DNA of 64,000 nt. Source: Chrysemys picta bellii (Eukaryota > Chordata > Testudines > Emydidae). The position numbers and the translations under genes are program-made. The notes under the pieces are model-generated. The model was not told the origin of the DNA and ran no database searches. It saw only the letters and a list, made by a program, of their open reading frames with translations. The stretch spans positions 115,523,434-115,587,433 of the forward strand of contig NC_088795.1 of NCBI RefSeq assembly GCF_011386835.1. Direction: 5' to 3'. Positions 21,363 through 32,745 of the stretch are shown here, in pieces (within the stretch, counting starts at the first letter, position 1; each line of letters starts with the position of its first letter).

Positions 21363-21612
21363 CTCTGCCAATCTGACTTCAGGGAAAATTCCTTCCTGAC
21401 CCTAAAGATGGCAGGGATTTTTTTTTTCCAGTGGTAACCGCTAATTTTGATCCCATCATTTTGTATGTATAGTTGGGATTACATTTTTCAATGTGCATTA
21501 CTTTGCATTTATCAATATTAAATTTAATATGCTATTATGTTGCCCAATAACCAAGTTTTATGAGATCTCTTTGTAACTCTTTGCAGTCTGCTTTGGACTT
21601 AACTATCTTGAG
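21363..21612 (-). mobile_element. Right-hand remains of the two nested CR1 copies
   Basis: To about 21425 the sequence continues the inner CR1 3' UTR. From about 21430 (GTGGTAACCGCTAATTTTGA) the outer CR1 resumes, with minus-strand ORF2 sequence parallel to that at 38760-38940 (CCATCATTTTGTATGTATAG, TGTAACTCTTTGCAGTCTGC). It ends near CTTAACTATCTTGAG at 21612, the 5' truncation point of the outer copy. Confidence 0.72.
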
Positions 21613-22975
21613 AGTTGGCAAGTATCAGGGAGCACCTGTCCCAGTTTTCTGGTGTACAATTAAACCTGGCACATCTAACTGGCTTTGCATTTCATTGTGC
21701 AAGTTTTTCATAGGTCTGGTAGATAGGTGTGAAACAGCTTTTTTGAAAATATATAAGCGACAAAGTAGTAGCAGAAATGTATGTAATGGGCCATTATTTT
21801 CTAGTGTCTAGATGACTTTCTATAATGTTACATGAAAATAGTGAGTGATTTCTTTATTAAGGTGATACTGGCATCAGACTCAAAATTACAAAGTAGAAGT
21901 GTAAGAAGTGAATGTGTTTCGCTTTGCAGGAGTTTTGGCAAAATATAGGGCTAAATTCTGCCCACATTTGCACTTGTTACACACTAAAGACCCCCTCCCC
22001 CAGGTTCCCACAGAGTTCCACAGATGTAAATGAAGGCAGAGTTTGGGACTTGGTTCCAATCCTCTCCCCATGCCCACAAAAAACACCAGGAAAACCACCT
22101 TTCCCTCCTCACTCAGTGAAAACATTCTGAGACCAAAGCCTGTAGGTCATTCTAGTTATAGTGGTTATCCTTCAGTTTGCCCATTTGTCACGCCTGAAAT
22201 GAGGGCAGATAAACATTACAAGAGCCTTAGGTTTATGAGATTGCTTTCATAAAGTTTTGTAAACTGACCCCTGTGTAGACTGTTACAGAATTGCCTACTA
22301 AATCCTAGTGTTTGAAGGTGCACCCCAAAGATCCATGTGTATTGAAATTCTGCTGTTTAATGTTGTCAGAAAAATTGCCTCAGTACTAGTTATTTGGAAA
22401 GTGGGCATTTTTCCTGTGCACCTCAGTGTCACTGATGCTGCCATGAGAGCTTTGATATTATAGGCAGTATGTTCAGAAATTATAACTGTAACCACTAGAG
22501 ACTGTGGATTTTGACCTATGCCATATGATGGAGTTATTTGTCTTAATAGCACTGATCTAGGTTGTGTGGTTTGAACCAGGAAATAGTTTCAGTTTCTTAG
22601 CAGTACTCTTGTATGTCAGCCCTGACTGCTTTTTTTATTTTAAAGTAATTATAGCCAAGAAGAGGTACCCTCATGTATCATAATCTGTCTCTCTACAAAT
22701 GCCTGGTTATTGAAGCAATCATCATACCAGATTCATTTTACTTATTTTACTAAAAAGGCTGTATTATGTACTGTGCTTTGTCTAATCCTATTGAAATATC
22801 TCCATACTTAAAAGTAATCATATTCATATTTACAAAAATAATAAGCACATTGTTATAAAACAATAATTATGTTTAAATATAGACATCGAAATATTATAAC
22901 TTTAATACATATAGTGAATTTAAATACACACGTGCAGAAAACAGAAAAAAAAAGTCATGCAATTTTTATTGTAGG
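21613..22975. other. Intergenic DNA, no gene recognised
   Basis: No known coding or repeat structure. An 84-codon minus-strand open frame at 22298-22552 has no recognisable motif and I do not annotate it as a gene. Confidence 0.45.
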
Positions 22976-22984
22976 CTAATCATA

Positions 22985-23055
22985 GTGGGTGAAATCCTAG
23001 CCCCATTGAAGATTAATGACAAAAGTCCTATTGACTTCAGTGGTTGAAATCCAGG
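22985..23055. repeat. Degraded hairpin MITE of the GACTTCA family
   Basis: GTGAAATCCTAGCCCCATTG and GACTTCAGTGGTTGAAATCC form the typical ends and core of a short palindromic repeat seen several times in this window. Symmetry is partial. Confidence 0.4.
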
Positions 23056-23104
23056 CCCCACTGAACCTGATTTCACTTATGTTACTAAAATCTGATGATG
23101 TTAC

Positions 23105-23190
23105 TGCTGTATATTTATATTATGGATGCATCTAGGACCTCTAGTCATGGACCAGGATGCCACTGTGCTAGGTGCTGTACAATGATGTGA
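23105..23190 (-). repeat. SINE 3' tail fragment, minus strand
   Basis: TCTAGTCATGGACCAGGATG and CTGTGCTAGGTGCTGTACAA are the reverse complement form of the MIR-like SINE tail (compare TGTACAGTGCCTAGAACAAA at 51.4 kb). Confidence 0.55.
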
Positions 23191-25270
23191 TCTATTATTT
23201 TAACAGCCATGTTACCCCAGTGGCTTTAGTGGAATCTCTTCAGATTTACACTCCTATAAGTGAGTGCAGAACCAGAGATTTATTTAGATGTTGCTCCCTT
23301 TTTCTTTTTAACTTTTGTTATTGAAGTTAGGGCAGTGAGTAGTGGAATCACATCGCTTTCAAATGAAATGCTGGGTTTCTCTCTTCATCGCATCTGCATT
23401 AGGTTCAAAACTTCTTTTGGCAGATGCAGAATTCTGTTCTGAAGCTGCCAATTTCAGCAGTCTATTCTGCCCTTAGTTGAGCATACAGGCTCTCATTCAA
23501 CTCAGAGCTCTGTGAGTGAGCTCCACAAGCAGATCTTTGCTCTAAAGATTTTAAGATCCCAGGGCCTCCAGCATTTTTATTTATTTGTAATGAATGAAAA
23601 TGGCATTTTCAGAAACATCTTTAAAGATTACTTTGAATAGCTATCTAAAAAAGGTTTACTTTTGCTGAAGAAACTGTTATAATGATTTAATTTAATTTAG
23701 AAAAAAAATAAAAATCAATCTCATGCAGTGGAAAAGGCATCCTAGGTATGAGGATATTTCACTTTTCATTTTTCACCCGAGGGTTACCACATCCCAGAAC
23801 AATCCCACAACTTGTCAAGATGGATTTAAGGATTCTACAACCCTTTGAAAGGTCAGAGAGTAACACAAGAGCCCTGACCAATATTACTTTTCTCAGTAAA
23901 AAGTTCCTTGCTTTATAACATGCAAAATTAATCTTGGTTCTGAGGAAGGCCGCCAAATTGCCAGTCCTGGAGTTTCAAGTCATCTAACTATCTTCCACTG
24001 CACATACTCAGTATGGGGAGCAGCAATGCTTCCCTGCACCAGCTAGCCACAGTGCCTCAAACCTGGTTTTTGGCCACCAGAAATTCACCTCTCCATGCCT
24101 GTTTAGTCATGGGTTTCCTGTTGAGTCTGCCAAGAAATGGGCCAGTTATGGTGATAGCACTGGAATGTGGAGACTTGTCCACCATGTAATGAGAACACCA
24201 TCCTATCCCACATAAATCAGTAGACAGCCTTCAAATTATAAGAACTTTAAGTCATTACCAACTTTAGAACTAGTTGCTCAGCTGAATGGTGTTCTGTGTT
24301 TTCCTTGGACATATCCAATGGTTAGTGACATTCCTTTTTTTTTTTTTTGGTTCAGTCTCAGAGTGCAATTCCACCCATTCTGCCAAACCAATGGCTCTGT
24401 CTTTCCATTGACATTGGTGTCTAAGGCACACGTTTGAGCACAAGGGATTACTTGGCCTATTGTAGAGACTTTGGGTAATTTAAGGGCAAACAGTAGTACA
24501 CAGAAGCAAAATTTCTATTTAACTATATCTTACAGTCTAGAAGTATTTCTTTAGTGATGTTGAACAAGTAACAATTCTTAGTTTGCAGATATCTTGGTCA
24601 TAATAAAGTAGCTATCTAATAAAGAGATGGCAATAAAGCCTGCAGACAAAAGGCAAGACAGCAATAACATGGAGCTATAATCCATGTTCTTTACTCTAAA
24701 TTGGAGTAGAGAGCTATTAAAGGGCATTACTTCATTTTTGGGGGGGGAAAATCCCTCTTATCTCCAAAACAACAGAGAAAAGGGGTCGACGTTAATACTG
24801 GATTTACATTTTAAATCCAGAAGTTTTCAAAATAACCCGGGAGTGTGGTCCAATAGATATAGCATGGGGGTAGCTTTTTTTTTTTTTCACACTACTAGTC
24901 TACATAGCTATGCTGGCAAAATTTTGTAATGTAGACCAAGACAGAGTGAATTACCAAGAACAGTTCCTTGGGTTCTTTACCTAGGAGTATTACTCCCTGG
25001 CTCTAATCCATGCAGTGTATGTGTTATAAGTATCCTTCATACACCACTTTAAAAGGACCATCAGGTATGCCTATGTTGTTCAGACATCTCTTACAAACCA
25101 AAGTGGACTAATGTCAATATTGATTTGTTAGTTTGGGTCAATTTCCTTTGTCAATATCATAAACAGAGAAGTAGATTTTGAGCCCCTGAAGTGACTTTCA
25201 GTGAATAACGAATGTGTCATGCATTTACAGCATAGACACTATTCACAGGGAAAAAAATTGAACCATAAAA
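23191..25270. other. Intergenic DNA, no gene recognised
   Basis: Mixed to AT-rich DNA with short poly(T) runs (about 24332-24347 and 24877-24888). No gene or repeat boundary is supported. Confidence 0.5.
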
Positions 25271-25273
25271 ATG

Positions 25274-25371
25274 TAACTGGCCAAATTCAACTCTAGCATA
25301 ATTGTGTGTAGCTTCTGTTGAAGTCAATGGAATCACAGTCCACTTACACTAGGGGTGAATTTGGCCAGTTA
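25274..25371. mobile_element. 98-bp palindromic MITE
   Basis: The perfect 14-bp arms TAACTGGCCAAATT (25274-25287) and AATTTGGCCAGTTA (25358-25371) flank a core with GTTGAAGTCAATGG. The inner arms remain partly complementary (CTCTAGCATAATTG against CACTTACACTAGGG). It is non-coding. Confidence 0.75.
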
Positions 25372-27860
25372 TGTTTCTTGTCCTGTTAACATTTCTTTAC
25401 ACTTAATAAGGCATGAAATCATTATTAATGGTATATGTCCTAACATTTAATCCAATGGTGTCATATTTTAATTAGGCACAAAGAGCATCTAAATGGCTCC
25501 AGTTCCCTCAGGATGTGATTATCTAAGTGATAATCACAACCCTTGAAGCTACCTTATTGCTTTTATTAAACTGTAACACTTCCTTGTTGGAATAACATAT
25601 ATTTTCTGAGTTGCATAAAAATTAATTTGCTGGTTTAAAAAGTCAACAACAAATTTAGTTGAGCTGCAGTATGTGAGTGCACATAAATACTAATTTATAC
25701 AGCACCTTTCACCAAAGCCTGTAACTATAATAAGCTATTATTTCACATACTGACAAAATGTGATCAGAGGCACTGGGTAACAAAGGGTTTATGGGGCTAA
25801 GCCCCATACATGTGGTGCCCGAAGGCAGTCACATTACAGACACTGTGTAACACAGCTGGTATACTGCAGGATGCAGTACTAGCTGCAGTCACTGGGGACT
25901 TCCAGTGGGGCTCCAGCCCTCTGAGTCCTTCCACCACTAGCATGTGGGCAACCGGGACAGATAATAAAAGGGGAATTTCAGTTTTTGGAGGGGCTAATTT
26001 GTGATTAGCCCCCCCCAGAGAGATAGTATGGAGCTCTTCAACACTTGGAATGCAACCATCTCTGGGGTGGAGTCTGGTAGTTATATGGCAGCAACAGCAG
26101 CAAAAGTAAACAATTTAAGAAAAGAAGTATAGTAGAACGTGTGTAACTGAAACTACAGGGGAAATTTAAGTGGATGGAAAATAATAAACCAAGTTAGAAT
26201 ATGACCAGGGACATCAGCATTGATAAATAATGCCCCTCTTAAGGAAAAAGTATCATGAGATTTTTAAAGGCCACAGTTTGCTGGTTTTATGTCTCCTCCA
26301 GAAGATAGCTCTGAGCACAGTACCTCTTAACATCATGCTGGGGTATCGACTCAACTCAGAGCACCAGCTTGTGGGGTGTGCCCTTTACTTCCTTGTTCAT
26401 TTCAGTGCATTAATTCTAGGCAGTGTTCTAATATGAGAGCCAAGAGGGAAGGTGATGTTTGTTACAGGTCTTTATAAAGTACTAAAATGTAAATTTAAAA
26501 TACTCATTACACTTGAGTAGCTTCACGCTACTTAAATATTGGCTCCCGGTTTATTTCATTATCCTCTTACCAGTAATTAAGGTACCTAGGGACAAGCAGC
26601 AAATAATAAAATGCTGTGGTGGAGGAAATTAGTTTAGACTACAAAGCATTCGATGAAATTATTGTGTAAAATAGAAGAAAGCAATAGTGTATAAAAGATA
26701 GTTAACTATCTCAAATACTTCCTGAGGACTGTAATATTTCTGCTATTACAAAAAATAAACATACTGATTTTGAGAACTTTCTATTCACTTCTTTTTGACA
26801 CAGTTAATTAAGTGTTTGCTAATCTTTAATCCTGAATACCACATCACCTGGGGACTTTTTATTTTCCTAGGGTTTTGCTGGTTGTCCCCAGACTAAGGGA
26901 AGGTTTCTGGCAGTTGTGAGGCAGACTGAGAGCAATGTGTTAGGCTGGAGCAAGCCCAACCCTGCACCACTCCATCGGCCAACATCTTTTGAGTCACCTG
27001 TCTTTTCTCTTGCAAGTCCTCCACTTCTCATACCTTAGCTGAGCACAAGTAGTGGGGGAAGGTTGGTCACATTAGGAGTTGAAGTCAGGAGCACGAAAGA
27101 AGGGGAGATGGGTAGGGAATTTAAGGAAGTTGGCCTTCTGAGAGAAAAGGTGAGTGCATGTTTCTAAGATTAATCAGTGGAGCTGGAGCTCCCAGGGAGG
27201 TTAGGATGGTGGGAGGAGTATAATTTTGTTTGGGGGGCTAGGGAGGAATGTTACCAAATTTTCTGCCTAGAATAGGACTCTTCTGTTCCCACTGTCATCT
27301 TTTTTATCCTCCTGGTTCCTGCTCAGGGTACTCTATCTTGATCTATCAGGCTCCCACTCTCTTCTTCCCTACCCTTCCTTATTTTTTAGCTAGAATAAGG
27401 AGCTATGTGTCTTGCTTTACTGAACATGGGAACACTTTCCTGATTATGTGTTTTAGCAGAGCAGGGAGTGCTCATGACTGGCTGGGAAGAGAAGGCCAAT
27501 AGTTTGTAGGAGTGTGTTCCGTAAGCAAACCTGCATAAAGAAAGGGGAGGAGTATATGCGGGGGAAGGATTTTATTTCATTCAGCAGTAATACCTGCAGG
27601 TTGCAATATTAAATTAACTCAGTTCACCCCTCCCAACAAGGGTTCAAGAAGCACAGAGAGAATATAAGGTCTAGTTCTTGATTCTCTCCCCTTCCTCACC
27701 CTCCCCATTCACACTGTTATAAATTTCATAGAAGTCAGTCACAGTGGTTTAAGTGAGAGTAGAATTATGCTACCAGAGTCCCTCCCTCTGTAGTTCTGGA
27801 TTTCACAAAGTAGCCACACTTGTCATGCTAGCTAGCAAACAGGAACAGCAAACAGATGAA
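25372..27860. other. Intergenic DNA, no gene recognised
   Basis: No coding signal. A local hairpin GGGGCTAATTTGTGATTAGCCCC lies at about 25990-26012. A purine-rich stretch spans about 27050-27240. Confidence 0.45.
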
Positions 27861-27899
27861 TTTTGCAAGGGAATTATCCAGGTGAAGGAGGAGTGACTA

Positions 27900-28712
27900 C
27901 ATGACCCTGCATTCAGGGCAAACAACTCATGGCCCTCAGACACTGAGCACAGGTTCTTGAGACCAGAGTGGTTGAACTGAAGGAGGGACCAGCTGGACAG
28001 AAAGAACTGCAGGGTCTCAATGCATGGATGAGACAATGGTGTTCGAAGGAGAGGTTTAGGATTATGAGGAACTGGGGAATCTTTTGGGAAGGAGGAGCCT
28101 ATACAGGAAGGATGAACTCTACCTAAACCAAAATGGAGCCAGATTGCTGACATGTAAAATTAAAAAGGTTGTAGAGGAGTTTTTAAATGAAAGGCTGGGA
28201 GAAAGCTGACAAGTGCAGAGGAGCACACAGTTCGGACAGAGACATCCCTGGGGGTAGGTTATTAAATGTGATACTCTATATCCTTTTAAAGAGGAGAAAA
28301 CACATGTTAATGAAGTACAGTCAGGAACTGAAGAGAAACGGTGAGTGAAACAAAAAAGAGTCCCATTTATTTACATAACATGAAGACAAACATTGACAAT
28401 TTTTAAGTGCTTGTATACAAATTCTAGAAGCCTAAATACTAATATAGGTGAACTTAAGTGCCTGGTATTAAATGAGGATATTGAGGTAGTAGGAATCACA
28501 GAAATTTGGTGAAATTATGATAAATCCACCATTCCTCCTGGACATGGTAATACAAGGGTACAAAATCAATAAGTCCTACTGGTGGGGCAGTGGCACTATA
28601 TGTGAAAGAAAACATAGGCTGAAATATAGTAAATATAGTAAAAAAAAATCAAATGAATCAAACTGTATGATTGCATGTCTAGGGATAGAAATTCCATGTT
28701 TGAATAATAAGG
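27900..28712 (+). mobile_element. CR1 fragment: end of ORF1 and start of ORF2
   Basis: Degraded plus-strand CR1. LNAWMRQWCSKE near 28018-28055 and DELYLNQNGARLL near 28109-28150 correspond to ORF1 esterase blocks (VNAWLRRWC and the D..H block of the copy at 3.2 kb). From about 28410 the endonuclease start is readable: CLYTNSRSLNT, VVGITEIW followed by a stop in place of Trp, and GGAVALYVKEN. Frameshifts are frequent. The fragment ends near 28712 without RT or 3' UTR, unlike usual 5'-truncated copies, so a later deletion or insertion removed the rest. Confidence 0.68.
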
Positions 28713-29462
28713 GTATGTTCTTATGGAAGAGCCCCAGACCGTGCAATGACCCATGCACACTTTAAGCTATCTAATGCTTGTCACTGTGTTATCTACCACA
28801 AAGGCACCTGAGGACCATGTGCATCCGGCTACATTTTATATAAGACAGTGTCTAAACGTTTGATAACCTGAGTCCAATATTGTTAGCTTGTTTTCTCTAA
28901 CTCATTAGCTACATGGAATAGTGTGGGACCTTAGATTTCCTGTTGGCAATTAGAGCTTTGTATACATCACAGAATCTTTTAGTACCACTGAAACAACAGA
29001 AACTTTCCTCTGAGCAGACTCTCAAACTCTTAGCATGATGCTATCAATTTTAAAAAAATACAACTACCCACATCACTGAGTTTGGTCACATTCATACTGT
29101 TATGTGTAAATTGAAGACAGCTGGCTTTACTCTTCTGTGATTTTTTTGATTGATTAGTTTCTCCATTTCCGTGACAGGGTTTCAATGGCAGGAGAAGCAA
29201 ATGCTGCAGCCAAATTGCTAACAATGTAATTATGTTTTTATTATTGTGCTGGTACTGTATTTCCTTAACTTTGTTTTCTATTAGCACATTACTCAAGCAA
29301 GACAGTGTGAAAACAAATGCCTCTGTGGCAGGGTATGAAGATCACCTGGGTTTAGTAGCTGTCTGATTTAATATACTACATGCTTTAAAACAGAGAAGAC
29401 CTAAAAAGGAAGCCACAGTATTCCCTGTCTTTATGTCTGTATTATACTTTCCTCGGGATATT
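28713..29462. other. Intergenic DNA, no gene recognised
   Basis: The sequence begins with AAGGGTATGTTCTTATGG, faintly similar to a Harbinger terminus, but I found no matching partner. Nothing else is supported. Confidence 0.4.
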
Positions 29463-29760
29463 TGGTGTTGCCAACTTCCTTCAATTATATTGTGGTTTTT
29501 TTGACATTGGGTGTATTTCTTACAGCCCCAGCTTCTGGAGGCATGTGATTATGAGAGTCTTCAATATCATTTATATTTTAAAAGTAACTTTTCACCCCTC
29601 TTCGTTGCAGATAAAAACTTGAAAACATGAAGGGCCATATGGCTAATAAAAGAAACTAAAACTTACTATTTTTGACAATCTTGTGATGTTTTTAATCCAG
29701 TCTTGCAATTTTCTGGGGGCCTGACTCATGATTTTTGAATGCTTGGGGTTGGCAATGCTG
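29463..29760. mobile_element. hAT-like MITE of about 300 bp
   Basis: The left end GGTGTTGCCAAC and right end GTTGGCAATGCTG are inverted repeats. Internal CAGCCCCAGCTTCTGGAGGC and GGGGGCCTGACTCATGATTT fit a vertebrate hAT-type repeat I remember. The flanking 8-mers do not match, so the target duplication has decayed or the limits are slightly off. Confidence 0.6.
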
Positions 29761-31450
29761 AATACTTAACCTCTGTTTGTGTCAATAGATTCACAACCAC
29801 ATGAAGAGGAGATTATATACTTTTAAGAATAAGGTACATTCCCCTTTTGGCAAGGGTGTATCTCCTGTTAACACTCATCTATCAATGTGCTCCTCACGGG
29901 CAGTCCCATGAGCCTGCATAGAGCTCCTGTAAAAATCAGTAAGTCTCTGTGTGGATGCAAGGATGGGCCTGAACAGAGCTCATTGCATGATTAGGGCCTA
30001 AGAGCAATGGTAAACTGTCTCAAAATTTAGCATTAGACATGTGAAATGGTTTCATCCATTGCTTCAGGGTCACATTTATGTATAGAACAGTGTTGATGTT
30101 TTTAAACTAAAATGGCGCACTGAAACTGCTGGATTTTGGCAATAAAAAATTATCAAGAAAATATCAAACTTGATTTATTCTTATAAAAATAAGGGGGAAC
30201 TGTAGACTTTCTTCTGTAAGGGGGAACTGTAGACTATAACAAGATTATTCTTATTTGTGTGCTCTGTATCTTGGAACTTTAAAAAAAGTGACATCTACGA
30301 TAGTGTCTGAATTGTTGGATACATATTAGTAGTGATTTTTGTTGTTGTTGTCAGTGGATTGTATTTGAAATACCTGGAAACTTACTAAAAAGTCAAGTAT
30401 ACTTTTAGAAATAACATCAGAAAACTGTCAACATGCTGCCCGTGGAATATAATTGTATCTGGCATAATACAAGCTGAAACATTCAGATGTTTCAGATAAT
30501 GATACAATAGTACACCTTTCCTTAAAAATAAAAAATAGATTAACAAGCATGTTCCAGAAGTTATGAGATTAAATCCTCCTAAGAAATGAAATGTTTTATG
30601 AAAACTCAATAGGTGGGAGCAGTTCTTTGATTTAAATATAAAAACAAGACTTCCCTTCCTGGTACCAAAAATATAGAGAAATAATAGCTGAAATATGCTA
30701 TTTTGCTAATCTCTTGATGCAATCTTTCCTTGGATAAATTTAATATTGCTATGTCCAATTAATACATCATAAATTATAATTCCATCAAAGTCTGTTAGGT
30801 GGCTTACTGAAAGGCTGCTATTCATAGCATGCAAAATGACTTCTCTTTCAGCAAGAATATAATTTCTTCATAAAGGGCTTTTTATTTATTTTTCTTTCAG
30901 TGCACCGTGTTTGCAGTTCTTTTATATTGTTTTCTTTTTAAAAAGGAATGTAAACAGAAATATTGAAGGCCCAATGATAATCAAGATGTATTATTGAACT
31001 ATATTTAGTTTAGATTTTTTTAGAAAAAGATTAATAATGAATAGGCAGCAAATAATTATATTGCTCACCAGCCTCTGGTATGCAGTGCATTTTTCCATAC
31101 CTACTGGCATTTGCAGTAAAGTATATCGGTGAATTTAGTCAATTAAAACTTTATTGCAAGTTTTATTGCACTTGTGGAGCTCTTTGGAACTTGAAAGTTC
31201 ATTACTATTTGAAACTCACATAAGCCCTTTGTTGATGTTGCTTAGGAAGCTTCATATTTAGAAATATAAAGCATATGGTTGGCTATCATATTAGTCCTGT
31301 CTGCTGCCAGGCTGTGCTTGTGTCTTGACAGCAATTTTAATGGATTGACCATTCAGAAGAATTGAATATCTGCAGATTCCTAGCATCTGTAGCTACGCAA
31401 GCACATTTCCATGGTATATCTGATACATACAAGTAGACTTGCACCAGGGC
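29761..31450. other. Intergenic AT-rich DNA, possible conserved non-coding sequence
   Basis: No gene or recognised repeat. A local direct duplication of GGGGGAACTGTAGACT occurs around 30191-30235. The stretch 30640-31140 is AT-rich and free of recognisable repeats, which in a repeat-dense window could mean constraint; that is only an inference. Confidence 0.4.
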
Positions 31451-31456
31451 ACTTGG

Positions 31457-31563
31457 GCTGATTCTTCACCCAGTTACACTGTTGTAAATCAGAAATAACT
31501 CCAGAGAAGTCAAGGGGAGTTTTGCTGATGTACAAATGGTGTCAGTGAGAAGTGAATCCAGTC
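31457..31563. repeat. Short palindromic MITE, about 107 bp
   Basis: The ends GCTGATTCTTCACCCAGTTA and AGTGAGAAGTGAATCCAGTC are inverted repeats with mismatches. The centre holds CCAGAGAAGTCAAGGGGAG, a diverged form of the GAAGTCAATGG core. Confidence 0.5.
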
Positions 31564-31599
31564 CATGCTGCTGGCTTTATACTCCAGGATACCCACAGA

Positions 31600-31925
31600 T
31601 TGCATATGGAGTGTTTCAACCACTCAAAACAAACAGCTCATTGTTGACCCTGCCAAGGAACCACTAGGTTTTGATTTATATCAGAAAGACTGGTGCAGAT
31701 TGAATCGCATCAGGACATCTCATGGGAGATGTGGACCAACCCTCTTTAAATGGAAAATGAGGCAAACACCTGTATGCGACTGTGGTCACCAGGCACAAAC
31801 AATGGAGCACATCATATCTGAGTGTCTCTTCATTCTTTTGCCAGGGACCTGAAGGACATTCACCAGCTCACTGCTGCGGCAATGTGCTGGCTAGCAAATC
31901 TAGATATAAATTTGTAGTCATTGCT
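31600..31925 (+). pseudogene. C-terminal end of a non-CR1 LINE reverse transcriptase ORF
   Basis: The frame reads WCRLNRIRTSHGRCGPTLFK, WKMRQTPVCDCGHQAQ and TMEHIISECLF, the CxC...H...C knuckle with preceding RLNRIRT helix found at the C-terminus of several LINE ORF2 proteins. After a frameshift near 31840 the expected ending (LHxLTxAAxxWLxNLDIxL then stop) is readable around 31850-31915. A GAAGAAG-rich end follows at about 31945, perhaps the 3' tail. I cannot assign the clade. Only the last 110 or so codons remain, as in a heavily 5'-truncated insertion. Confidence 0.65.
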
Positions 31926-31969
31926 ACCTACCCAAGCCATACAAAAGAAGAAGTAGTAGTTCCAGTCTT

Positions 31970-32745
31970 GCGAATCTCTCTTCATATGCAAGCCATTCCA
32001 TACCTTTGAGCATTTTTGTTGCCCATCTCTGTACCTTTTCCAATTCTAATGTATCTCTTTTTGTGATGGGATGACCAGAACTACATGCAGTATTCAAGGT
32101 GGAAATGTACTATAGATTTATATAGTGGCATTATACTATTTTCTGTCTTATTATCTATCCATTTCCTAATGGTTCCTAACTTTCTATTAACTTTTTTGAC
32201 TGCTGCTGCACATTGAGCAGATGTTTTCAGAGAACTATCCACAGTGACTCCAAGATCTCTTTCCTGAGTGGTAACAACTAATTTAGATCCCATCATTTTG
32301 TATGTATAATTCTGATTGTCTTCCAATGTGCATAACTTTGCATTTATCAGCGCTGAATTTCATCTGCCATTTTGTTGCCCTGTCACCCAGTTTTGTGAGA
32401 TCTCTTTGTAACTTTTCACAGTCTGCTTTGGACTTAACTGTCTTGAATAATTTTGTATCATCTGCAAACTTTGCCACTTTGCTGTTTGCCCCTTTTCCCA
32501 GATCCTTTATTAATATGTTGAACAGCACTGGTCCTAGTACAGACCCCTGGAGAACACCACTATTTACCACTCTCTGTTCAGAAAATTAATCATTTATTCC
32601 TCCCCTTTGTTTCCTGTCTTTTAACCAGATACTGATCCATGAGAGTTATCCCATGACTGCTTACTTTGCTTAAGTAGGGACTTTGGTGAGGGACTTTGTC
32701 AATGGCTTTCTGATAGTACACTAAATCCAGCACATTTTTAAAGCA
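31970..32745 (-). mobile_element. CR1 fragment with partial RT, minus strand
   Basis: In minus-strand sense it reads GVLQGSVLGPVLFNILIKDL (changed from the GVPQGS box), KFADDTKLFK (FADD box), WQMKFSADKCKVMHIG, TTQERDLGVTVDSSLK and LYKSIVHFHLEYCM. The frame shifts within about 32283-32326. Beyond 32590 a diverged stretch resembling the region upstream of RT motif B (for example the complement of TTTGTTTCCTGTCTTTTAAC) continues to about 32745. It abuts the tail of the plus-strand LINE fragment. Confidence 0.8.

Noticed and set aside
22298..22552. 84-codon minus-strand open frame
   Set aside because: It looked vaguely protein-like, but I could not connect it to any family or to flanking exons.
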